12,488 nucleotides of DNA from Caulobacteraceae bacterium. Lineage in GTDB: Bacteria; Pseudomonadota; Alphaproteobacteria; Caulobacterales; Caulobacteraceae. The position numbers were made by a program, and so were the translations under genes. The stretch is from positions 1 through 12,488 of the forward strand of contig JACDGF010000021.1 of NCBI GenBank assembly GCA_013815405.1, in the 5' to 3' direction. Shown here in pieces: positions 7,650 through 12,488 of this stretch; the first letter of the stretch is position 1; every line of letters begins with the position of its first letter. A model generated the notes under the pieces. It saw nothing but the letters and a program-made list of their open reading frames with translations. It did no database searches and had not been told where the DNA came from.

Positions 7650-8212
7650 GGGCCGCGTTGCGCCCCCACCGTCTCCAGCACCAGCTCGCGGTTGGTGTAC
7701 ACGCAGATGTCGGCGGCGATCCCCATCGCCTTGCGGGCGATGGCCTCGGCGGTGAAATCGAGATCGACGAGGGCGCGGGCGGCAGCCAGGGCGTACTGGC
7801 CCCCCGAACCGATGGCGGCCACCCCGTGCTCGGGCTCCAGCACGTCGCCGGCCCCGGAGATGACGAAGATGGCGCAGGCGTCGGCGGCGATCATCATCGC
7901 CTCGAGCCGGCGCAGATAGCGGTCGGAGCGCCAGTCCTTGGCCAGGTCGACGCACGCCCGGGCCAGCTGGCCGGGATACTACTCCAGCTTGGCTTCCAGG
8001 CGCTCGATCAGGGTGAAGGCGTCGGCGGTGGCCCCGGCGAAGCCCGCGGCCACGAGGCCGCCGGGCAGCTTGCGGACTTTGCGGGCGTTGCCCTTGACGA
8101 TGGTCTGGCCCATGGAGACCTGGCCGTCGCCGGCGACCACCGTCGATCCGGCCTTGCGCACGGCGAGGATGGTGGTGCCATGCCAATCTGGGACGGGGCC
8201 AGGGCTCGCCAT
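7646..8212 (-). pseudogene. hslV: HslV peptidase subunit with an in-frame amber stop at codon 78
   Basis: HslV is the threonine peptidase of the HslUV (ClpYQ) complex. Translation from ATG 8212 gives [12 protein letters not shown], then the catalytic Thr at residue 13 (TTILAVRK, exposed after propeptide removal), [20 protein letters not shown] and [12 protein letters not shown]. Codon 78 (7981-7979) is TAG. The frame then continues undisturbed: [47 protein letters not shown] and [12 protein letters not shown] to TGA 7646-7648. With the stop read through, the protein is 188 residues, normal for HslV. HslV homologues, as I recall them, have KLEQYPGQL here, so CAG has become TAG by one transition (plus strand G to A at 7981). 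If real, only a 77-residue fragment is made. The downstream part lacks the catalytic Thr. Confidence 0.9.
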
Positions 8213-8219
8213 GGCCGCG

Positions 8220-8248
8220 CATGTGGCGGCGCGGGCGGCGCGGGTCAA
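8220..8248 (-). promoter_or_regulatory. Possible hslV promoter, leaderless geometry
   Basis: On the minus strand TTGACC (8248-8243), 17 bases and CACATG (8225-8220) precede hslV. The start site would fall at about 8213, right at ATG 8212, where no ribosome site is visible. The -10 match is poor. The -35 lies three bases from the moeB-like GTG. Confidence 0.2.
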
Positions 8249-8250
8249 GC

Positions 8251-9009
8251 GTGACGGACTTCTCGCCCGCGGAGGTGGAGCGGTACGCCCGGCACTTGGT
8301 GCTGCGCGAGATCGGCGGTCCGGGGCAGCAGGCGCTCAAGGCCGCCCGGGTGCTGATCGTCGGCGCCGGGGGCCTGGGCGCGCCGGCCGCCCTCTATCTC
8401 GCCGCCGCTGGGGTGGGGAGGATCGGCTTGGTCGACGCGGACGTGGTCAGCCTCTCGAACCTCCAGCGCCAGGTGCTCTACGCCGACGCCGACGCGGACG
8501 TGGAGGCGGTCAAGGTCGAGGTCGCCGCGCGGCGCCTGGGCGCTCTCAATCCGCATGTGGCGGTCGAGGCCCTGGCGCTCGCTCTGACACCGGAGAATGC
8601 CGGCGAGATGGTCGCGGGCTGGGACGTGGTTCTCGACGGCACGGACAATTTCGCGACGCGGTTCGCGGTGGGCGCCGCCTCCGTGGCGGCCGGCAAGCCC
8701 CTGGTCAGCGGGGCGATCGGGCGGTGGACCGGCCAGGTCGGCGTGTTCGCCGGGCGGCCGTGCTATCGCTGCCTGGTTCCCGATACTCCGCCCGACGCCG
8801 AGACCTGCGCGGCGGTGGGGGTGGTGGGCGCCCTGGCGGGGGTGATCGGATCGCTGATGGCCCTCGAAGCGGTGAAGCTGATCGCCGGGGCCGGCGAGCC
8901 GCTGATCGGGCGGTTGCTAATCTTCGACGCCCTGAGCGGCGAAGCGCGCACCGTTCGGGTCGGCGCCGATCCGGTCTGCCCCGTGTGCGGGTTAGGCGCG
9001 CTGATTTGA
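8251..9009 (+). CDS. moeB: MoeB/ThiF/HesA-family adenylyltransferase
   Basis: This E1-like enzyme adenylates the C-terminal glycine of a small sulfur-carrier protein (MoaD for molybdopterin, or ThiS for thiamine) before sulfur transfer. The 252-residue sequence has [10 protein letters not shown] (ATP site, 38-43), D62 and D64, the NLQRQVLY motif (70-77) with its arginine, [10 protein letters not shown], the zinc-binding pairs CYRC and CPVC near the middle and end, and the [10 protein letters not shown] cysteine region. It lacks a rhodanese domain, so sulfur must come from elsewhere. The start is GTG 8251, where homology begins ([16 protein letters not shown]). An upstream in-frame ATG at 8221 would add an arginine-rich leader and is unlikely. 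There is no clear ribosome site for either. MoeB and ThiF cannot be separated here without a moaD or thiS neighbour. Confidence 0.9.
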   Translation: MTDFSPAEVERYARHLVLREIGGPGQQALKAARVLIVGAGGLGAPAALYLAAAGVGRIGLVDADVVSLSNLQRQVLYADADADVEAVKVEVAARRLGALNPHVAVEALALALTPENAGEMVAGWDVVLDGTDNFATRFAVGAASVAAGKPLVSGAIGRWTGQVGVFAGRPCYRCLVPDTPPDAETCAAVGVVGALAGVIGSLMALEAVKLIAGAGEPLIGRLLIFDALSGEARTVRVGADPVCPVCGLGALI

Positions 9010-9012
9010 CAT

Positions 9013-9040
9013 CGGGCGCCGCCTTGACCGGCGGGCGCCG
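9013..9040. repeat. Pair of CGGGCGCCG boxes around a -35 element
   Basis: Two identical 9-base words CGGGCGCCG (9013-9021 and 9032-9040), each with a palindromic GGCGCC core, stand 19 bases apart start to start and flank TTGACC (9024-9029). They could be operator half-sites, but in DNA this rich in GC chance is a serious alternative. Confidence 0.25.
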
Positions 9041-9053
9041 TCGCCCATACCCT
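9024..9053 (+). promoter_or_regulatory. Candidate promoter for the S9 peptidase
   Basis: TTGACC (9024-9029), an 18-base spacer and TACCCT (9048-9053) lie in the 69-base gap after the moeB-like gene. They would give a leader of about 19 bases containing the strong purine run GGGGAGGGG (9067-9075) before ATG 9079. Confidence 0.35.
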
Positions 9054-9078
9054 CGGGGCGCTGATCGGGGAGGGGTGG

Positions 9079-11055
9079 ATGGATCATTTCATCGTGGGCG
9101 GCCTGATGGCTTTCGCCTGTCTGGCCGCGGGCGCGGCGCGGGCGGCGGGCCCGCCGATCGAGGACTACGGCAAGCTGCCGGCCGTCGAGCAGATGAGCTT
9201 GTCGCCCTCGGGCGAGAAGCTGGCCTGGCTCGCCGTGACCGGCGACGGTCGCCAGCTGGTGATCGCCAAGGCCGGCGGCGAGGTGCTGTTCACCATCCGG
9301 ACGGGGGCGCTTCGGCCCCGGCGGGTCGCGTGGCTGGGCGACGGCCATGTGCTGATCGAGGCCAGCAAGACCCTCGCCATCGATCCCAACGTTTCCCACA
9401 GCACCCAGCGGGTGGAGGCCACCCAGTCCACCATCGTCGACGCCGCCACCGGCGCGATGAAGACGGTGTTTTTCAACGATCGCCTGATCCACCACTCCAC
9501 ATTCGGCTATTTCGGCTACGGCCGGACGGGCGGCCAGGAATACGGCTACTTCGGCGGCGTCACCCTGGGCGGCGGCGGCACCGGGCTGACGGACTTCGAG
9601 GAAGGGACCGGCGCCTTCGATCACAACCACAGCGATCTCTACCGGGTGAACCTAGCGACCGGCGTCTCGGAAAAGGTCGGGGGCGGCAGCGAGCGCAAGG
9701 AGACTACCTGGGTAATGGGGCCGGACGGAGCCGTGGTGGGGCGCGGCCAATATGACATCAAGGGCGGCGAATGGATCCTCTGGTCGGGCCAGAAGCTGGG
9801 CGGACTCATCGCGCGTGAACGCGACCCGACCGGGGAAATCTCCGTCGTGGGCCTGGGCCGGACGCCCGCGACGGTGCTCGTCGAGCGCCCCGGTGATGAC
9901 GGCGATTGGGCGCGGATCGAATATGGCCCCGGCGGCGCCAAGGCCCAGCCGTTCGGCGACACGCCGATGCGCGAGGAGCTCCGTGATTCGACGACCAACC
10001 TCTTGATCGGCGGGATCACCAATGAGGACGACCCGCGCACCATCCTGTTCGATCCGGCCCAGCAGGCTATCTTCGACAAGATCAGGCGGGCCTTTCCCGG
10101 CGAGCGGGTGGCCCTGATCTCCTCCTCCGCCGGCCTCCAGCGGATGGTGCTGCACACCGATGGGCCCGGGGATTCGGGAACCTATTTCCTGGTCGACGTG
10201 CCGACCAAGAAGATCTCGGCGATCGGCTGGGACTATCCGACCGTGCTGCCGCCACAGGTCGCGCCGACCAGGATGGTGACCTACAAGGCGGCCGACGGCC
10301 TGACCGTGCGCGGCATTCTCACCCTGCCGCCCGGCCGGGAGGCCAAGGGGTTGGCGGCGGTCGTCTTGCCCCACGGCGGGCCCCAGGGCCATGACACCTT
10401 GCATTTCGACTGGTGGGCCCAGGCCCTGGCATCGCGCGGCTATGCCGTCTTCCAGCCCAATTTCCGCGGTTCGGACGGGGAGGGCAAGGCGTTCCGCGAC
10501 GCGGGCTTCGGCCAATGGGGCCGCAAGATGCAGACCGACATCTCCGACGGCGTGGCCGATCTTGCGCGCCAGGGCGTGGTCGATCCGCAGCGCGTCTGCA
10601 TCGTCGGGGCCAGCTACGGCGGTTATGCGGCCCTCGCGGGAGTCACCCTGCAGCAGGGCCTGTATCGCTGCGCCGTGGCGGTCAGCGGGGTTTCGGATCT
10701 CAACGCCATGCTGGCCTGGGAAGCCGACCGGGGCGGCGAGAGCACCAGCACCATGCGCTACTGGCGCCGGTTCATGGGCACGACTTCAGACGGGGACGGC
10801 TCGCTGAAAGCCCTATCGCCAGCGAGGCTGGCGGCCAAGGCCGACGCCCCGGTCCTGCTCATCCACGGTCGTGACGACACCACCGTGGCGATCAGCCAGA
10901 GCCGTAACATGCGGGCCGCGCTAGCGGGCGCCGGCAAGGCGGTCGAGCTGATCGAACTGGCCGGCGAGGACCACTACCTCTCGACCCAAGCCACCCGCGT
11001 CCAGATGCTCGCCGCGGTTACCGCCTTCGTCGAGAAGAACAACCCGGCGAAGTAG
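9079..11055 (+). CDS. Secreted S9-family prolyl oligopeptidase/dipeptidyl aminopeptidase-like serine peptidase
   Basis: This 658-residue exported peptidase of the prolyl oligopeptidase clan probably trims peptides in the periplasm. Residues 1-23 form a signal peptide ending ARA-AG. A beta-propeller-like region follows (about 30-390), including a glycine- and aromatic-rich segment at 141-180 (TFGYFGYGRTGGQEYGYFGG). The alpha/beta-hydrolase domain (about 395-658) has HGGPQGHD (432-439), nucleophile Ser512 in GASYGGYAA, Asp600 in HGRDDTTV and His632 in GEDHYLS, so the triad is complete. The start is ATG 9079 with GGGGAGGGG just upstream. It stops at TAG 11053-11055, showing that amber is used as an ordinary stop in this genome. 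It may be co-transcribed with the moeB-like gene or use its own promoter. The exact substrate (dipeptidyl or acylaminoacyl) is not decidable. Confidence 0.93.
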   Translation: MDHFIVGGLMAFACLAAGAARAAGPPIEDYGKLPAVEQMSLSPSGEKLAWLAVTGDGRQLVIAKAGGEVLFTIRTGALRPRRVAWLGDGHVLIEASKTLAIDPNVSHSTQRVEATQSTIVDAATGAMKTVFFNDRLIHHSTFGYFGYGRTGGQEYGYFGGVTLGGGGTGLTDFEEGTGAFDHNHSDLYRVNLATGVSEKVGGGSERKETTWVMGPDGAVVGRGQYDIKGGEWILWSGQKLGGLIARERDPTGEISVVGLGRTPATVLVERPGDDGDWARIEYGPGGAKAQPFGDTPMREELRDSTTNLLIGGITNEDDPRTILFDPAQQAIFDKIRRAFPGERVALISSSAGLQRMVLHTDGPGDSGTYFLVDVPTKKISAIGWDYPTVLPPQVAPTRMVTYKAADGLTVRGILTLPPGREAKGLAAVVLPHGGPQGHDTLHFDWWAQALASRGYAVFQPNFRGSDGEGKAFRDAGFGQWGRKMQTDISDGVADLARQGVVDPQRVCIVGASYGGYAALAGVTLQQGLYRCAVAVSGVSDLNAMLAWEADRGGESTSTMRYWRRFMGTTSDGDGSLKALSPARLAAKADAPVLLIHGRDDTTVAISQSRNMRAALAGAGKAVELIELAGEDHYLSTQATRVQMLAAVTAFVEKNNPAK

Positions 11056-11077
11056 AGACAGCAACGGCGTGCTTTGC

Positions 11078-12064
11078 TTAAAGCATCGACGGGATGATCC
11101 TGTCCGGGGGCCTGTGGCCGTCCATCCAGGTGCGGATGTTGATGATCACCTTTTCGCCCATGTCGATCCGCCCTTCGATCGTCGCCGAACTCATGTGGGG
11201 AAGGAGGACGACGTTCGGGAGCTTGAGGAGCTTGGGGTTGACCGCCGGCTCGTGTTCATAAACGTCCAGCCCCGCGCCGGCCAGTTCCCCGCGTTGGAGC
11301 ATGCCGGCGAGGGCCGCTTCGTCGATGATCTCCCCGCGGGCAGTGTTGACCAGGATGGCGTGGGGCCGCATCAGCTTGAGCCGCCGGGCCGAGAGCAGAT
11401 GATAGGTGGCCGGGGTATGGGGGCAGTTGACCGACACCACGTCGGTGCGGGCCAGCATCTGGTCGAGGCTCTCCCAATAGGTGGCCTCCAGTTCCTCGGC
11501 GACGCGGGCGTTCACCGGCTTGCGGTTGTGATAGTGGATCGAGAGGCCGAAGGCCCGGGCCCGCTTGGCCAGGGCCTGGCCGATCCGCCCCATGCCGACG
11601 ATCCCCAGCCGCTTGCCCCACAGGCGCCGCCCCAGCATCCAGGTGGGGGTCCAGCCGTGGAACTCGCCGGCCTGCAGGATGTTGGCGCCCTCCACCAGCC
11701 GCCGGGCGGCGGCGAGGATCAGGCCCATGGTCAGGTCGGCGGTGTCCTCGGTGAGGACGCCGGGGGTATTGGTGACCAGGATCCCTCGGGCGTGGGCGGC
11801 GGCGACGTCGATGTGGTCGATCCCCACCCCGAAGTTGGCGATCAGCTTGAGCTGGTCGCCGGCCCGGGCGATCAGCGCCGCGTCCAGGCGGTCGGTGATG
11901 GTGGACGCCAGGACATCGGCGCGCGACAGGGCGGCGACTAGGGTCTCGACGTTCATCGGCGTATCGTCGAGATTGAGCTCGGTGTCGAACAGCTCGCGCA
12001 TCCGCGTTTCCACCGCGTCGGGCAGTTTGCGCGTGACGACGACTTTCGGCTTGCGAGGGGCCAT
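11078..12064 (-). CDS. D-isomer specific 2-hydroxyacid dehydrogenase, glyoxylate/hydroxypyruvate reductase type
   Basis: The 328-residue protein belongs to the GyaR/GRHPR branch of D-2-hydroxyacid dehydrogenases, which reduce glyoxylate or hydroxypyruvate. Visible features are NFGVGIDHID (77-86), TEDTADLTMGLIL (105-117), the nucleotide motif GMGRIG (157-162), Arg243 in NTARGEIID, Glu272 in YEHEP and His290 in LLPHMSSAT, which give the full catalytic triad. The second beta strand ends in YHNRK without an acidic residue, which suggests a preference for NADPH (inference). ATG 12064 is chosen because the homology begins there (MAPRKPKVVVTRKLPD). The frame is open upstream only as a shadow of the opposite lipoprotein gene. 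It ends 22 bases from the convergent peptidase gene and diverges from the SH3 lipoprotein. Confidence 0.93.
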   Translation of the reverse strand: MAPRKPKVVVTRKLPDAVETRMRELFDTELNLDDTPMNVETLVAALSRADVLASTITDRLDAALIARAGDQLKLIANFGVGIDHIDVAAAHARGILVTNTPGVLTEDTADLTMGLILAAARRLVEGANILQAGEFHGWTPTWMLGRRLWGKRLGIVGMGRIGQALAKRARAFGLSIHYHNRKPVNARVAEELEATYWESLDQMLARTDVVSVNCPHTPATYHLLSARRLKLMRPHAILVNTARGEIIDEAALAGMLQRGELAGAGLDVYEHEPAVNPKLLKLPNVVLLPHMSSATIEGRIDMGEKVIINIRTWMDGHRPPDRIIPSML

Positions 12065-12108
12065 GGGCGGGTTTGACCTGGGACGCGGGCGCGGCGACGG
12101 GCGTGTCG

Positions 12109-12125
12109 CGGTCTCTAACAGACCG
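12109..12125. promoter_or_regulatory. Palindrome in the divergent gap, possible operator
   Basis: CGGTCT (12109-12114) and AGACCG (12120-12125) form a perfect inverted repeat around CTAAC. Beside it, GACCGGC occurs twice, ten bases apart (12121-12127 and 12131-12137). It lies within the 85 bases between the dehydrogenase and lipoprotein starts. On the minus strand it overlaps a weak promoter-like pair, TTGGCC (12140-12135), 17 bases, then TAGAGA. A repressor site is possible but unproven. Confidence 0.3.
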
Positions 12126-12149
12126 GCTTTGACCGGCCAAGCAAGGGGG

Positions 12150-12488
12150 ATGCGGCGGCCCGCCCCGCTCGGCGCGGCGGCGGCGGCGGGCCTGGCCCTC
12201 GCGGCCTGCGGCGACCACGCCTTGGAAGGCAAGGACTGCCCGGCGGCGATGAGGGCGCGGACGGTGTCGGGGTTCTGCGTCCCGCGGTATCTCAGCCTCA
12301 AGCGCGGCGAAGTCATGGGACGGGCGGGGCCGGGCAAGGACTATCCGGCCCGCTGGGTCTATCACGTCCAGGGCCTGCCGGTGCAGGTGGTGGCCGAGAC
12401 GACCGACTGGCGGCGCATCTGCGACCCGGACGGCGGGGCGGTGTGGGTTCACCGCTCGATGGTCGATGGGCGCCGCACGGTGATGGCC
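12150..12488 (+). CDS. Lipoprotein with bacterial SH3-like domain, 3' truncated by window end
   Basis: An open frame from ATG 12150 runs off the window after 113 codons. Residues 1-20 (MRRPAPLGAAAAAGLALAAC) are a lipoprotein signal with lipobox LAAC at Cys20. After a cysteine-containing linker, the segment FCVPRYLSLKRGEVMGRAGP to WVYHVQGLPVQVVAETTDWR and CDPDGGAVWVHRSMV has the pattern of SH3-like (SH3b) domains in alphaproteobacterial envelope proteins. It was recognised by the R.GP..DY...W.Y...GLPV..V.E...WR wording. These domains are thought to bind cell-wall or protein partners. A possible upstream in-frame TTG at 12129 would add seven residues. AAGGGGG directly abuts the ATG, so the ribosome site spacing is poor. 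Most members of this group are soluble secreted proteins, so the lipid anchor is a prediction only. Confidence 0.8.
   Translation, partial: MRRPAPLGAAAAAGLALAACGDHALEGKDCPAAMRARTVSGFCVPRYLSLKRGEVMGRAGPGKDYPARWVYHVQGLPVQVVAETTDWRRICDPDGGAVWVHRSMVDGRRTVMA

Noticed and set aside
7979..7981. Genome-wide amber recoding (for example pyrrolysine) as explanation of the hslV TAG
   Set aside because: TAG is used as the normal stop of the peptidase gene at 11053-11055, and no other internal TAG was found in an otherwise intact gene; local suppression or mutation is more likely.
7938..9755. 605-codon plus-strand frame spanning hslV, the moeB-like gene and the peptidase
   Set aside because: It crosses three recognised genes in other frames or strands and has no domain signature.
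11070..11085. TGCTTT-GCTT-AAAGCA hairpin between the convergent peptidase and dehydrogenase
   Set aside because: It is a short stem overlapping the dehydrogenase stop codon with no T-tract on either strand, so it is too weak to call a terminator.
11069..11941. 290-codon plus-strand frame opposite the dehydrogenase
   Set aside because: It is antisense to a gene with full catalytic motifs and has shadow-type composition.

Overview
The window is high-GC DNA with dense, mostly housekeeping genes. The protein families and wording (a CoaBC-Dut pair, a two-domain NADP-malic enzyme, HslUV, a MoeB/ThiF-type enzyme, a secreted S9 peptidase), the GTG and TTG starts and the palindromic intergenic repeats suggest an alphaproteobacterium, most likely Caulobacteraceae (Caulobacter/Phenylobacterium-like). 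That placement is recalled from sequence style and was not searched.

Layout. Positions 1-974 hold the end of coaBC and dut (+), overlapping by four bases. dapB (-) converges on dut. gst (+) diverges from dapB. A 67-residue membrane-anchored small protein (+) follows at 2610-2813. From about 2940 to 3800 lies an islet of visibly lower GC with two apparently broken small genes: a putative lipoprotein (+) split between two frames, and a small gene (-) that looks frameshifted directly after its start codon. maeB (+, 3844-6129) then converges on hslU across a 212-base gap with palindromic repeats and a rho-independent terminator. hslV-hslU (-) form an operon with a GTGA overlap. moeB/thiF-like (+) diverges from hslV with only 38 bases between the starts, and an S9 peptidase (+) follows. 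A GyaR-type 2-hydroxyacid dehydrogenase (-) converges on the peptidase. The window ends in a lipoprotein with an SH3-like domain (+, partial).

Most striking observation. hslV, the peptidase half of the HslUV protease, has an in-frame amber codon (TAG, 7979-7981) exactly where a glutamine (CAG) is expected. The reading frame is otherwise intact on both sides, the GTGA coupling to hslU is intact, and the HslU C-terminal tail that activates HslV is intact. It is either a recent loss-of-function mutation, a readthrough site, or a base error in the sequence.

How the genes work together. There is no single pathway. CoaBC supplies CoA, Dut keeps dUTP out of DNA, DapB makes a lysine/peptidoglycan precursor, MaeB links malate to pyruvate and NADPH, HslUV degrades proteins, the MoeB-like enzyme activates a sulfur-carrier protein, and the GyaR-like enzyme reduces glyoxylate or hydroxypyruvate. 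No mobile element, CRISPR array, tRNA, rRNA or clear new multi-gene system was seen. The unusual material is the hslV amber codon and the decaying islet at 2940-3800.
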